From the NCBI GenBank assembly GCA_022823185.1, contig JAJDXQ010000043.1:186001-250000 (forward strand): a stretch of 64,000 bases of DNA. Reading direction: 5' to 3'. The translations under genes and the position numbers were made by a program. Origin of the DNA: Caldilineaceae bacterium. Lineage in GTDB: Bacteria > Chloroflexota > Anaerolineae > Caldilineales > Caldilineaceae. Under the pieces are notes generated by a model, which saw nothing but the letters and a program-made list of their open reading frames with translations, did no database searches and had not been told where the DNA came from. Numbering within the stretch: position 1 is the first letter of the stretch; every line of letters starts with the position of its first letter. Positions 9,671 to 18,937 of the stretch are shown here, piece after piece.

Positions 9671-10165
9671 TCAGAATTCGTCACTGTCGGGGTAGATTTT
9701 CCAGCCTGGCAGGTCTGCGTCTTGCCCGGAGATGGCGCTCAAGGGCAGTTTGAGGAATTTCCCCTCAGCGCGAACCGCGATGGCGCCGTCGGGAAGAAGG
9801 ACTTCGGCGCTGCCGGTAAACATGCGCCGATTTTGGGTGAGCATACGTCCGCGGGCGGAGAGTTCTGTTTCCAAGGGCACTGGAAGAAGAAAACGGGTTG
9901 TCAACTTGGCGGTTATTCCCCATCTTTCCACGCGTTCGCCGGACCCGTAATGGACGGTTCGGGCGATAGTCTCGTCGAGGATGCCGGTGAGGACGCCGCC
10001 GTGCATTCGCCCGGGGTAGCCCTGGTGGCAGGCCTGGGCAGAAAACCGGGCAAGGATTTCGGCGGTTCCGTCCGCGGCGACGGTTTCGTAGAATCTCACT
10101 CTCACGCCGGCAACATTGTCGACGCCGCAGACAAAGCAGTAGGAGCTACCAGGTTGTTTCTGCAT
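9671..10165 (-). CDS. PaaI-type hotdog thioesterase
   Basis: This 164-residue single hotdog domain has the PaaI-like core HQGYPGRMHGGVLTGILDE, where the HGG-xx-D/E helix supplies the catalytic acidic residue. Members hydrolyse acyl-CoA thioesters. An N-terminal YCFVCG pair of cysteines is present, as in many such thioesterases. The start codon shares one base with the mutase stop (TGATG), so translation is coupled to the mutase. A role in clearing or editing acyl-CoA from the methylmalonyl-CoA branch is plausible but inferred. Confidence 0.8.
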   Translation of the reverse strand: MQKQPGSSYCFVCGVDNVAGVRVRFYETVAADGTAEILARFSAQACHQGYPGRMHGGVLTGILDETIARTVHYGSGERVERWGITAKLTTRFLLPVPLETELSARGRMLTQNRRMFTGSAEVLLPDGAIAVRAEGKFLKLPLSAISGQDADLPGWKIYPDSDEF

Positions 10166-11901
10166 CAGACCCAGTTGGAAGGCTGATATTCGCCGAAAAC
10201 GGATCTGAGAGCATCGCAGATTTCGCCGACAGTGACCTCACTTTCAACCGCTTCAACAAAGAGCGGCATCAGCGGCTCGTCGGCGGCGCGGGCGGCTTGT
10301 GAAATTCGCCGGAGACTTGCGGCTGCCTTGTCCTGGTCACGGCTTGCGCGCAGGGCGGACAGCGCGGCGATCTGCTCTTTCTGCACGGCTTCGTCGACGC
10401 GCAGTGTTTCTTCGGCGGGCGAGGCGCCGCTCTGGAAGCTGTTGACGCCGACTACGGTCTGGGCGCCTCTTTCGACGGCGCGCATGGTTGCGTAGGCGGA
10501 GTCCTGAATCTCACGCTGGACGAAGCCGTCTGCGACGGCTTGAAGGGCGCCCCCCATTTCATCGATGCGCTCGATATATTCGGACGCCTGGCGTTCGATC
10601 TCGTCGGTGAGCCATTCGATGTAGAAGCTGCCGCCAAGTGGATCGACGACATTTGCCACGCCGCTCTCGGCGGCGAGTATTTGCTGTGTGCGGAGCGCAG
10701 TTTCAACGGCCTTTTCGGTGGGTAAGGCGAGGGCTTCGTCCTTTGAGTTGGTGTGCAAGCTCTGGGCGCCGCCGAGCACGGCGGCCAAGGCTTGAACGGT
10801 GACGCGGACGATGTTGTTATCGGGCTGCTGGGTGGTCAACGTGCTGCCGCCTGTCTGGGCGTGAAAGCGAAGCCGGCAGCTCTTCTGGTCAGCGGCATTG
10901 AACCGCTGGCGCATTATTTTTGCCCATAGCCGGCGGGCCGCGCGGAACTTGGCGACCTCTTCGAGAAAGTCATTGTGCGCATTGAAAAAGAAACTGATTT
11001 GCGAAGCAAAGTGGTCAACGTCGAGACCAGCGTTGACTGCCTGTTGCACATATTCGACGGCGTTGGCGAGGGTAAAAGCCACCTCCTGAACGGCTGTGCT
11101 TCCGGCTTCCCGGATATGGTAGCCGCTGATGGAGATCGTATTCCAGCGAGGCAGACAGTTGGCGCAGTATCGGACCAAGTCGGTCGTCAGCCGCATCGAG
11201 GGCGCGGGAGGAAAGATATAGGTGCCGCGGGCGATGTATTCCTTCAGAATGTCGTTTTGAACGGTGCCGCGGAGTTTGTCCAGCGAGACGCCCTGTTCTT
11301 TGGCGACGGCAACTACCATGGCCAGCAGGATTGAGGCAGGCGCGTTGATTGTCATGCTTATGCTGACTTTGTCGAGGGGAATGCCGTGGAGAAGCGTGCG
11401 CATGTCCTGCAGACTGCTGATTGAGACGCCGACCTTGCCCACTTCACCCAGGGCCAGATCGTGGTCGGCGTCGTAGCCGATCTGCGTGGGGAGGTCAAAG
11501 GCAACGGAGATTCCGGTTTGCCCCTGTTTGATCAGGTAGTGATAGCGCTGGTTGCTCTCTTTTGCGGAGCCGAAGCCGGCATACTGGCGCATGGTCCACA
11601 GGCGTCCGCGATACATGTTTGGCTGCACGCCGCGCGTGAAGGGAAACTCGCCGGGGAAGCCGAGTTTCTGCGCGTATTCTTCAGCGTTCTCGTCAGAGGA
11701 GGCCGCGTCGGCGGGCGTATAGAGGGGCTTGATGACAATGGAGGGGCTGCTGGTCGTAAACCGTTCCTGTCGCTCAGGGAACCGGTTCACGGCGGGGTCC
11801 AGCGTATTTTTCTGCCAGGAGCGTTTCAGGGCTGAGAGTTTCCTGGATGAATGACATGTGCGCAGGCGGTTGGCTTGTGGATTGCCAAGAGGCTCGGCCA
11901 T
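10165..11901 (-). CDS. Methylmalonyl-CoA mutase large subunit, catalytic domain only
   Basis: The 578-residue product is the TIM-barrel catalytic half of an acyl-CoA mutase. Recognisable blocks are PNMYRGRLWTMRQYAGFGSA, VAFDLPTQIGYDAD, MTINAPA, TVQNDILKEYIARGTYIFPP, SISGYHIREAGS, FRAARRLWA and THTNSKDEA-like LHTNSKDEALALP. It ends near residue 578 without the C-terminal cobalamin-binding domain, which in this class is a separate small subunit; none is in the window. The Tyr of RQYAGF favours methylmalonyl over isobutyryl substrate. AAGGTG lies seven bases before ATG 11901. It follows recR by 39 bases and is coupled to a thioesterase. Confidence 0.9.
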   Translation of the reverse strand: MAEPLGNPQANRLRTCHSSRKLSALKRSWQKNTLDPAVNRFPERQERFTTSSPSIVIKPLYTPADAASSDENAEEYAQKLGFPGEFPFTRGVQPNMYRGRLWTMRQYAGFGSAKESNQRYHYLIKQGQTGISVAFDLPTQIGYDADHDLALGEVGKVGVSISSLQDMRTLLHGIPLDKVSISMTINAPASILLAMVVAVAKEQGVSLDKLRGTVQNDILKEYIARGTYIFPPAPSMRLTTDLVRYCANCLPRWNTISISGYHIREAGSTAVQEVAFTLANAVEYVQQAVNAGLDVDHFASQISFFFNAHNDFLEEVAKFRAARRLWAKIMRQRFNAADQKSCRLRFHAQTGGSTLTTQQPDNNIVRVTVQALAAVLGGAQSLHTNSKDEALALPTEKAVETALRTQQILAAESGVANVVDPLGGSFYIEWLTDEIERQASEYIERIDEMGGALQAVADGFVQREIQDSAYATMRAVERGAQTVVGVNSFQSGASPAEETLRVDEAVQKEQIAALSALRASRDQDKAAASLRRISQAARAADEPLMPLFVEAVESEVTVGEICDALRSVFGEYQPSNWV

Positions 11902-11940
11902 CTGGGTACACCTTGTTGGCGTGCAAGGTTGTTGGAGGGG

Positions 11941-12567
11941 TCACATTTCCAGGCGCCCGGAGAGGGCGTTGCTCAGCGTCATTTCATCGGCGTATTCAAG
12001 ATCGCCGCCGGTGGGAAGGCCCCGAGCGAGCCGGGTAACGCGCAGACCCAGCGGCTTGATGAGCCTGGCAATGTACATGGCGGTCGCTTCGCCTTCGAGG
12101 TTCGGGTTGGTTGCGACGAGCAGTTCCCCGGGCGCCTGGAAACCGTTTTCTTCTTCCTGACGGGCAGGTTGAAGTCGATTCAACAGTTCACGGAGCTTGA
12201 GGTCATCGGGACCGATTCCTTCGACGGGGGAGATTGCGCCGTGCAGCACGTGGTACAGCCCCTGGTAGGAGCCGGTCCGCTCGATGGCCTGGACGTCGAG
12301 CGGTTCTTCGACCACGCAGATGATGGATCGATCGCGTTGTTCGTTGTCGCAGATGGCGCAAGGGTCTCTGTCGGCGATGTTGTAGCAGAGGCCGCAGAAA
12401 AGGGTCGCGGCTTTGAGTTCCTGCAGAGCGGCTGCCAGCGAGAGGGCGATGTCCTCGTCGCTGCGTAGAAGGAAATAGGCAAGGCGCGAGGCGGATTTTG
12501 GCCCAATGCCGGGCAGACGGCTCAAGGCGTCGATCAGGTTGGAGACAGGTTGTGCCAGCGGGGCCAT
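11941..12567 (-). CDS. recR: Recombination mediator RecR
   Basis: This 208-residue protein has the RecR order: an N-terminal helix-hairpin-helix (LSRLPGIGPKSASRLAYFLL) and a C4 zinc finger (CGLCYNIADRDPCAIC). A Toprim domain follows with ICVVEEPLDVQAIERTG and the ATNPNLEGEATAMYIARLI block. It works with RecO/RecF in loading RecA at gaps. It sits in the very common dnaX-ybaB-recR order, here followed by the mutase. Confidence 0.95.
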   Translation of the reverse strand: MAPLAQPVSNLIDALSRLPGIGPKSASRLAYFLLRSDEDIALSLAAALQELKAATLFCGLCYNIADRDPCAICDNEQRDRSIICVVEEPLDVQAIERTGSYQGLYHVLHGAISPVEGIGPDDLKLRELLNRLQPARQEEENGFQAPGELLVATNPNLEGEATAMYIARLIKPLGLRVTRLARGLPTGGDLEYADEMTLSNALSGRLEM

Positions 12568-12704
12568 TTGGTGGTCCTAATGCGCATCCACTTTCGCGTT
12601 CAAAGTGGGGTGCGTCATGGATTGGGTCCTTGCAGAAGGCGGCAGCGCTTGTCGTGGGTCAGTATGCCGGTATTTTCATTCGGCCTGGTCGATTCGTTCG
12701 GATT

Positions 12705-13112
12705 TCAGAATCCCAGACCTGGAATGTTGAGGCCGTCGGCGAAGCCTCCCATTCGCTCTTCGGTCAGAGACTTTACTTTATCCGAGGCGTCGCCGATCGC
12801 AGCCATGAGAAGGTCTTCCAGCATTTCCACGTCATCGGGATCGACCACTTCGGGCTTGATGCGAAGCGCGCGCACGGTTTGATGGCCATCCATGTCTACT
12901 TCGACCATACCGCCGCCGGCGGTGCCTGTTACAACTTCCTCGGCCAGATCCTCCTGGGCCTTTTCCATGTCGCCCTGCATTTTGCGGACGCGTGCGGCAA
13001 TGTCGCCGCCCATGCCGCCGCCGATCGCGCCGCCTGAAGGTGCGCCAGGCGCGCCGCCGCCAAAGGGGTTCTTGCCGCTTCTCGTTCTGCGATTTCGTTT
13101 CTTTTTGGCCAT
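12705..13112 (-). CDS. YbaB/EbfC-family nucleoid-associated protein
   Basis: This 135-residue protein has the YbaB core from about residue 40: RVRKMQGDMEKAQEDLAEE, a central GGGMVEVDMDGHQTVRALRI strand region and a final helix KVKSLTEERMGGFADGL. YbaB dimers bind DNA. The first 38 residues are an unusual basic then Gly/Ala/Pro-rich tail (MAKKKRNRRTRSGKNP), probably flexible. GGAG lies nine bases before the ATG. The position between dnaX and recR is the usual one. Confidence 0.92.
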   Translation of the reverse strand: MAKKKRNRRTRSGKNPFGGGAPGAPSGGAIGGGMGGDIAARVRKMQGDMEKAQEDLAEEVVTGTAGGGMVEVDMDGHQTVRALRIKPEVVDPDDVEMLEDLLMAAIGDASDKVKSLTEERMGGFADGLNIPGLGF

Positions 13113-13162
13113 AGATATTGCTCCGAATGCAATAAGCAGTGTGATGGTTCAGGTTGCGAGAA

Positions 13163-14794
13163 CTAGGGTTGGCCGTCGGTCACTTTGGCGCCCAATTCCG
13201 ATACCGCGTATTCGACCAGAGGATCGGGGCCGCTGGCCTGGGATTCCTCGACGGCCTGGCCTTGCGCGAGCGGGATTGAGGCTTTTTCGCCGCTTTGGCA
13301 GATCAGGGTGATCTGGCGGCCCAGGAACTCGGCTAGGATGCCGGTGATGGCGTCTTTTGTCCGGGCCTCGGAGATGACGTTTTGGGCAAACTTGTTTTTG
13401 CCAAAGGCAATGGCAACGGAATCTGAACCGATGGCGAGATCTCGAATTGAATTCAAGGACGCTTGCTCTTTCATACCGCAGCGCTCGCGGACGGTTCCAA
13501 GGAATTCTCTCCAACGGCCCCTCAGTTTCTGCATTGCCGCTGCATCCAAAGGAGCAGCGGGGGCCTCTTCAGCGCCGGGGCGCTGGCTGACTTCTGCGGC
13601 CTGGGCCGGGGCGCGGCTGGCTGGCTTTGTGGGAGCGGACGCTTCCGGCCGCTCAGGCAGTTGGGCCGGGCGGGACGCGGGGGCAGGTTGCGGTACGCCT
13701 TGAATGAGTTCGACCAGCGCCAATTCCACTGGAAGCTGGGGCTGAAACCCTCCTTTCAGCTCGGCCGCGGCGGCGCTGAGACGTTTGATCGCCCTGAGCG
13801 TATCCGGATTGGAGATCTTCTTTGCCTGTTCCCACATTGTCTGGATTGTATCGGGATCGCGGTCCTCAAGCAGTTCGCCGGTCCCGACCATCTGCAGGAG
13901 CATCACACCGCGGAGGTGTTCGATTACCTGCGACAGAAACTCATTCAGGCTCGCGCCGAGCAAGAGGAGGTCGTGGATCAGTTGCAGACCGGCGGACACG
14001 TCCTTGTCTGCGATCGCGTCAACAAAATCGGCAACGGTGGCGCTTGCGACGCTGCCCAGAACCTGTTGCACTTGCTCCAAGGAGATGGCCGGGCTTTCTC
14101 CGTTGGACTCGGAGGCGCCGTAACTGGTCATCTGGTCGAGCAAGCTGACCGCATCTCTCATACAACCTTGCGCGCTGCGGGCGATGGCGAAGACGGCCGC
14201 TTCCTGGACAGCGAACCCCTCGTCGGCGGCGATTCTGGACAAGTGCGCGGCGATCTCCGCGATGGGGATGCGGCGGAAATCGAAACGCTGGCAGCGGCTG
14301 AGCACGGTAGCGGGAATGCGGTGGGGTTCGGTCGTTGCCAGCACGAAACGCGCGTATGGAGGGGGCTCCTCCAGCGTTTTGAGGAGGGCGTTGAAGGCGC
14401 TGGTGCTGAGCATATGAACTTCGTCTATGATGTAGACTTTGTAGCGGGATTCGCTGGGTTGGAAGCCGACCTTGTCTCTCAGCTCGCGCACGTCGTCGAC
14501 GCTGTTGTTGCTGGCAGCGTCGATTTCGATCAGGTCCAACATACGGCCTTCGTTGATCGCGGCGCAGTGGCTGCATCTGTTGCAGGGCTGCCGCTCCTCG
14601 TCTGTGCAGTTCAGGGCTTTGGCCAGAATTCTGGCGGTGGATGTTTTGCCGGTTCCGCGCGGGCCTGCAAACAGGTATGCGTGGGCGACGCGGCCTTCGC
14701 GCAGTGCGTTGAGAAGGGTGGTCGTCACATGCTCCTGCCCGACGACCTCTTCGAAAGTTTGGCTGCGCCATTTGCGATACAGCGCCTGGGCCAT
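13163..14794 (-). CDS. dnaX: DNA polymerase III subunit gamma/tau
   Basis: The product has 543 residues from ATG 14794, which begins MAQALYRKWRSQTFEEVVGQ and has AGGAG upstream; an in-frame start at 14854 adds a non-conserved leader. It is the clamp-loader ATPase: Walker A GPRGTGKT at 44-51, zinc cysteines C63, C71, C74 and C77, and Walker B IIDEVH at 122-127. LATTEPHRIPATVLSRCQRF follows as sensor/arginine finger region. A Pro/Ala-rich linker follows domain III, then a C-terminal tau-like domain. I see no obvious slippery site for a gamma frameshift. It begins the dnaX-ybaB-recR run. Confidence 0.95.
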   Translation of the reverse strand: MAQALYRKWRSQTFEEVVGQEHVTTTLLNALREGRVAHAYLFAGPRGTGKTSTARILAKALNCTDEERQPCNRCSHCAAINEGRMLDLIEIDAASNNSVDDVRELRDKVGFQPSESRYKVYIIDEVHMLSTSAFNALLKTLEEPPPYARFVLATTEPHRIPATVLSRCQRFDFRRIPIAEIAAHLSRIAADEGFAVQEAAVFAIARSAQGCMRDAVSLLDQMTSYGASESNGESPAISLEQVQQVLGSVASATVADFVDAIADKDVSAGLQLIHDLLLLGASLNEFLSQVIEHLRGVMLLQMVGTGELLEDRDPDTIQTMWEQAKKISNPDTLRAIKRLSAAAAELKGGFQPQLPVELALVELIQGVPQPAPASRPAQLPERPEASAPTKPASRAPAQAAEVSQRPGAEEAPAAPLDAAAMQKLRGRWREFLGTVRERCGMKEQASLNSIRDLAIGSDSVAIAFGKNKFAQNVISEARTKDAITGILAEFLGRQITLICQSGEKASIPLAQGQAVEESQASGPDPLVEYAVSELGAKVTDGQP

Positions 14795-14922
14795 TGTATA
14801 TTCGCTCCTGGACTCTGGGACGCGGTGGGCATACGCGCTCAAGGAGGGCAGCATCCAGCGTCGCGATTCAGTCTACCACCGGGCCATAGGAGAAGCAAAC
14901 GAAAGCGATATTTTCGTCGTGG

Positions 14923-14928
14923 TATACT
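14923..14928 (+). promoter_or_regulatory. -10 box placing the transcript start on the ATG of the next gene
   Basis: TATACT at 14923-14928 predicts a start at about 14935, which is the A of the ATG of the HEAT-like gene. No Shine-Dalgarno sequence precedes this ATG, so the message may be leaderless. The -35 region is weak. Confidence 0.5.
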
Positions 14929-14934
14929 TCAGCT

Positions 14935-16497
14935 ATGAGCAAAAAGACGATTTCTACATTGCGGGAAAGGCGGCTCGTGGAAGATGCCGTCGCCGGGTTG
15001 GCCGAAACCTCATCTGAGGCGGAATTGGAGCGGGAGATTCAAAGAATCGCCGGCGAATACGCGCGTCCGCTTGTCCTGTCGGCAGTTCGCAGGCGCCTTG
15101 GCACTGGCAGCAGCCAGTTGCGAGGCGGCCTGGGCCGACTCTCAGCTTTGCTGGCGGGGCCGGATACGGTGGAGATGCTGCGGAAGGAGGCGGGCAGGCG
15201 GGACAACCCAACGGTTACGCGTTTGAACGCCGCGATGCTTCTGGAGAGATTTCATCAGGTGGAGGTGTCCGCTGGTCTTATGGGCGGGTTGGAGGATCCG
15301 GGGCTCGTTGTCATGCAGAGTTTGCGCGAGGCCGTGGAGGAGGCACGATCCAACAGGCATGTCTTGCTGGAATATGTGAGACAGATGCGCGAGGAGAATG
15401 CGGACGTGGCCTTCCTGGTCCTCGATCTGATTGGCCAGCTTGCCGAGGAGGACCAGACGGAGTTGCTGCGTCTGATCGCTTTTGATTCACATCGCGCGGT
15501 TGCTGAGGTTGCGCTTGAACGCCTGGGAGCGCTGAGGGGGCAGGAAGTCTCCTCGCGGAGCGCGGCAGCGCTGTACGCGCTGCGTTCGAGCCTGGGGCCG
15601 GAACTGGCGCAGCAGGCAGATCGACATCTGCGCAAACTGCGGCTATCGGGCGCAAAGTGGGAACCGAGTGATGCCGACCGATGGTGGGCGCTGATTTCGC
15701 CTTGCGATTTACAGGGCACGCAGCACCTCTGGTTTCTGGAAGAGGGCGAGGCAGATGGTTGCAGATTGGTGGGATTGCGCGTCAATCGCGCGGCGGGCGT
15801 TCTTGGCTGCTTTGGCGGGGACGGAGTGGACCGCGGGCAGCTTCCCCCCAGAGGGCAGGCGGGCGAATTGATGTCGATCCCGGTGGGTCCCAGCGAGAGC
15901 GCCGTCTTCGTCACGGCGCCGTACGAATACGCAAGGTATAGCCTGGCGCGTTGCCTCGAGAGCCACTGGAAGGGATCGGCAGGGGCGTTGCCGGACGAGT
16001 TCACACTATTTTGTTCGTTCATCTTTGGATTTCGGTCAGGGGAGATTCCTGAGCAGCATTCAGGCCTGCTGGCATCCGGCCAGGCGTTGTGGGAGGAGGG
16101 CAAGGAAAAGCTATGGGAGGAGGTCAAGTCGTTGCTGGAACATCCTGCGATGGCCGATTGGATTCTAACTGTAAGGGACATGAATCTGGATACCGAAGAG
16201 ACGGGAAGCCAGAGTGAACCTGGTGAAGGGGAGGAGAATGGACTGGGGACGCTCGTCGAGTTGCCTCTGGAGGAGCTGGCAGGGCTGGCGAGATCCGTTG
16301 TATCCGAGAATATTCCCCAGGAACTTGCCGAGCAGTTTCGGCAAGGGTTGGCCGCCCAGGCCGAATGGTACTGTTGTGCCGGTGAACTGGCAATGGCGCG
16401 GCGGGCCGTTTTCGTTGCCGAGAGTCTGCGGCACGCGGCGCTCCATCGTCACCCTCTGCTTCTGCAGATGATTGCGCTCGGCCTGGTTCGTCGGTAG
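14935..16497 (+). CDS. HEAT-repeat-like protein of unknown function
   Basis: This 520-residue soluble protein has no signal peptide. The first half (about residues 10-230) is a series of amphipathic helix pairs resembling HEAT repeats, for example LEDPGLVVMQSLREAVEEA and FLVLDLIGQLAEEDQTELL. The middle (about 235-350) looks like an alpha/beta domain (WWALISPCDLQGTQHLWFLE). The C-terminal part is helical and acidic (DTEETGSQSEPGEGEENG). I do not recognise the middle domain. The gene stands alone: it is divergent from dnaX, has a TATACT box close to its ATG and ends at a strong terminator. Confidence 0.75.
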   Translation: MSKKTISTLRERRLVEDAVAGLAETSSEAELEREIQRIAGEYARPLVLSAVRRRLGTGSSQLRGGLGRLSALLAGPDTVEMLRKEAGRRDNPTVTRLNAAMLLERFHQVEVSAGLMGGLEDPGLVVMQSLREAVEEARSNRHVLLEYVRQMREENADVAFLVLDLIGQLAEEDQTELLRLIAFDSHRAVAEVALERLGALRGQEVSSRSAAALYALRSSLGPELAQQADRHLRKLRLSGAKWEPSDADRWWALISPCDLQGTQHLWFLEEGEADGCRLVGLRVNRAAGVLGCFGGDGVDRGQLPPRGQAGELMSIPVGPSESAVFVTAPYEYARYSLARCLESHWKGSAGALPDEFTLFCSFIFGFRSGEIPEQHSGLLASGQALWEEGKEKLWEEVKSLLEHPAMADWILTVRDMNLDTEETGSQSEPGEGEENGLGTLVELPLEELAGLARSVVSENIPQELAEQFRQGLAAQAEWYCCAGELAMARRAVFVAESLRHAALHRHPLLLQMIALGLVRR

Positions 16498-16552
16498 TAC
16501 GTCAGGAAGGAAAGTTGGACCTGAGAATCGGTCAGCGCGGTTGGCTGGAATT

Positions 16553-16585
16553 ACACCCTTCTGCAAGCAGAAGGGTGTTATGTTT
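16553..16585 (+). terminator. Rho-independent terminator
   Basis: A perfect 12-bp stem (ACACCCTTCTGC / GCAGAAGGGTGT, arms 16553-16564 and 16567-16578) with a two-base loop is followed by TATGTTTTT. It lies 56 bases after the HEAT-like gene and isolates it from the FRG gene downstream. Confidence 0.9.
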
Positions 16586-16997
16586 TTGCAGGAAAATGTA
16601 TTCGATTTGCAGGGACACACCGCCCATTTCCAGATTTTGCACAACGTCTTAATATGTGTATTTTGTATTGTACATATAAGGGTTGATTGTATGTGGGGGA
16701 GAGAACTCGGGAAGGAGCCTACAGACAGTTCGTTTCTGATGCGGGGCGAAGTATGGTCATATATTGAAGGAAACGGGTGTGTGGGATTAGGTCGCCAGCT
16801 TGCTCATATTTGCCGTAAATCGTACAATCATACCCTTTCCTTTTTTTTGGTCACTGTTGCTCTTGAGAGGGACGGTTGCGGCGCGACGCGTTCTACTGGC
16901 ACTGGCAACTGGATATGCAAGGTAGTTTTGCAGCGGAAGGCGGGATGAGTCGACCTGGGTCAGTTTTGAGAATAGGCTCGGAGGAGGAGAAGCGTAG
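16586..16997. other. AT-rich intergenic region upstream of the FRG gene
   Basis: This 412-base stretch is visibly richer in A and T than the rest of the window (TTAATATGTGTATTTTGTATTG and a run of eight T near 16845). Open frames through it have no ribosome sites or recognisable products. It probably holds the FRG promoter and may mark a junction of transferred DNA. Confidence 0.5.
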
Positions 16998-18611
16998 GTG
17001 TCGGTCGTCGAAAGAGTTTTTTTGAACAGGTTGGGAAAGAATTCCCAAGGGTGCGTGTTTCGCGGGCACGCTGACAGTCGGTGGACGTTGCTTTCTGCTG
17101 CCACGCGCCGCTTGATCAAGTACTTCAATCAAGACGAAAGTGTCCTGGAGGAGTTTTTCTTCGCCCAGATGCACCTTGTTTACCTTCGAACGGTACTGCT
17201 TGATCCTGCTCGGGAATTCGGTTTTGGCGTGGTGGATGGCAGCAGGATGTCTGACCTTCAGCTTCTTGCCCAATTACAGGAGTACGGCGCCGCGACAAAT
17301 TTGTTGCATTTTACGCGCAACCCACTGGCAGCGCTTTGGAATGCATGTGAAGAGAGCGAGCTTGATGGGAAGGTTATCGCTTTGGATTTGGAAGACAGGC
17401 ATTATTTTTCGCCAGTATCCAGAGAAGAAGTGGAACTGACTAGCGAGGAGCTTCTTTTTCAACTCACGGAACAGGGAATCCATGTATATACCGGGGCGAC
17501 TGATCTTGCGAGTGGGATAAAGGGGAATCAGTGTCAAGACGACTTCTGGGTGACAGGATGGCCGCTGATTCCTGCGGCTGCGCAGAGGTCAATCGAGATC
17601 AGGTCGGAGGATAAGCAGAGGATTCGACGGGAGCTGATTGAGATGTACGGCTTCCTTGACGTTGCTCCAGGTGTGGACGTGCATCGGTTTTCCGCTACGA
17701 ACGGCGCCCACTTTCCACTGCCGCTGATCGACGATCCTGAGTTCAGCCAGCTACAGGGCAACCAGTGTTATGTGAAGGGTGATTATCTTGGCGCGATCTC
17801 CTATTACGACCAGGGCATAGCGTGCGCCCCCGATGTTGGCGGATTGTATTTCAGCCGGGGCAATGCCAAGGCGGAGGCAGGCAACTATGAGGGGGCCTGC
17901 GCCGACTATGATGCGGCCATCAGGTGTGAGAAGAACGAAAGGAAGAATGGCGAAGGCAAATATGGAACCACCGAAAAACATTTGTGGCGCGTCTTTTTTA
18001 ATCGCGGCAACGCAAAGACTGTGCTGGGCCAGTTGGACGGCGCGCTGGCGGACTACGACGAGGCCATCCGCCTAGCCCAGAGATTTAGTGTACGATATTC
18101 CTGGTTTTTCTTGAACAGGGCGAATGTAAAACAGTTGACACAGGATTTTCGCGGCGCGTTGAAGGACTATGATGAGGCGATACGAATTGGAAACCTTGAC
18201 GCACGCTTCAACAAGGGGAATGCGCTTGTCATGATGGGCCGTTTCGACGAGGCGCTTCTGTGTTATGAAGCTTCTGTCAATGATGGGGACAATCGTGCCG
18301 GCGTGCTGTGCAATCGGAAGGGCGTGGAGGGAATCCTGTCCAAGCTGGGGAGTAGCGGGTATAAGGTGCGTCCGCCACTCTTCAAGGAACAGGCCGAGCG
18401 ACTGATGGTTGAAGTTTCAGTGAAGTCCTCACCCAGCAACGTCTTTACGGAGTTCTATTATTTCCTTGGGATGATTGGAAATACCGGGAATGCCGGGGCG
18501 GCGATGACTGTCAAGGCTGGAGAAATGCCTATTGGTAAGGGGATGCCCGGAGGCGCGGGATATCAGAGTTGGCCTGGATTTATTGTTCTGGTCAAGGGTG
18601 AAGAATGGTAA
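16998..18611 (+). CDS. FRG-domain protein with C-terminal tetratricopeptide repeats
   Basis: The 537-residue product starts at GTG 16998, with GAGGAGGAGAA about ten bases upstream. An FRG domain occupies roughly residues 15-210. The name motif is FRG at 21-23 (VFRGHADSRWTLLS). The second conserved block LLAQLQEYGAATNLLHFTRN lies at about 89-108 and corresponds to the family's QHYGLPTRLLDWT. The His after Gln and the Asp before W/F-T are changed to Glu and His here. From about 250 to 440 there are at least four TPRs (FSRGNAKAEAGNYEGACADY, FNRGNAKTVLGQLDGALADY, LNRANVKQLTQDFRGALKDY). The last 100 residues are unidentified. Codon use is less GC-rich than neighbours. FRG proteins have no agreed biochemical role and are typical of accessory regions. 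Confidence 0.8.
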   Translation: MSVVERVFLNRLGKNSQGCVFRGHADSRWTLLSAATRRLIKYFNQDESVLEEFFFAQMHLVYLRTVLLDPAREFGFGVVDGSRMSDLQLLAQLQEYGAATNLLHFTRNPLAALWNACEESELDGKVIALDLEDRHYFSPVSREEVELTSEELLFQLTEQGIHVYTGATDLASGIKGNQCQDDFWVTGWPLIPAAAQRSIEIRSEDKQRIRRELIEMYGFLDVAPGVDVHRFSATNGAHFPLPLIDDPEFSQLQGNQCYVKGDYLGAISYYDQGIACAPDVGGLYFSRGNAKAEAGNYEGACADYDAAIRCEKNERKNGEGKYGTTEKHLWRVFFNRGNAKTVLGQLDGALADYDEAIRLAQRFSVRYSWFFLNRANVKQLTQDFRGALKDYDEAIRIGNLDARFNKGNALVMMGRFDEALLCYEASVNDGDNRAGVLCNRKGVEGILSKLGSSGYKVRPPLFKEQAERLMVEVSVKSSPSNVFTEFYYFLGMIGNTGNAGAAMTVKAGEMPIGKGMPGGAGYQSWPGFIVLVKGEEW

Positions 18612-18937
18612 CATGAGACAGGCGTGTTCTCGGGACTTGACTTGCAACCAGGCGGCCGGATGACAGGGCGTTGCACGAATGAGAATGAGAGGCCCGATGT
18701 CGGGGTGGGAGGCGAACGGTTTGTCGGGTTGTTTGGACAGTTGGCGTTGAATCGTCGCGACACTGGTTATTCGGAGGCGGCCATCCAGATGGGAAATCCG
18801 ACACAGTCTGATAGGAAGGGTCGGGCTGGGTCGGGCCGCACCGGCATCCGCCAAGGCAGTAGAAGGTTACAGGTTTTCAGGAGGCGCCGCTCTGTTGGGC
18901 TTTCTCCATGCGGCGGCCAGTTCAGGAGACAGAGTTT
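18612..18937. other. Intergenic region, no gene recognised
   Basis: About 326 bases between the FRG gene and the membrane coiled-coil gene. No terminator or clear promoter was found, so the two could share a transcript or not. Confidence 0.4.

Noticed and set aside
13463..14938. Plus-strand open frame of nearly 500 codons opposite dnaX
   Set aside because: Antisense shadow of dnaX, with no ribosome site and no family features.
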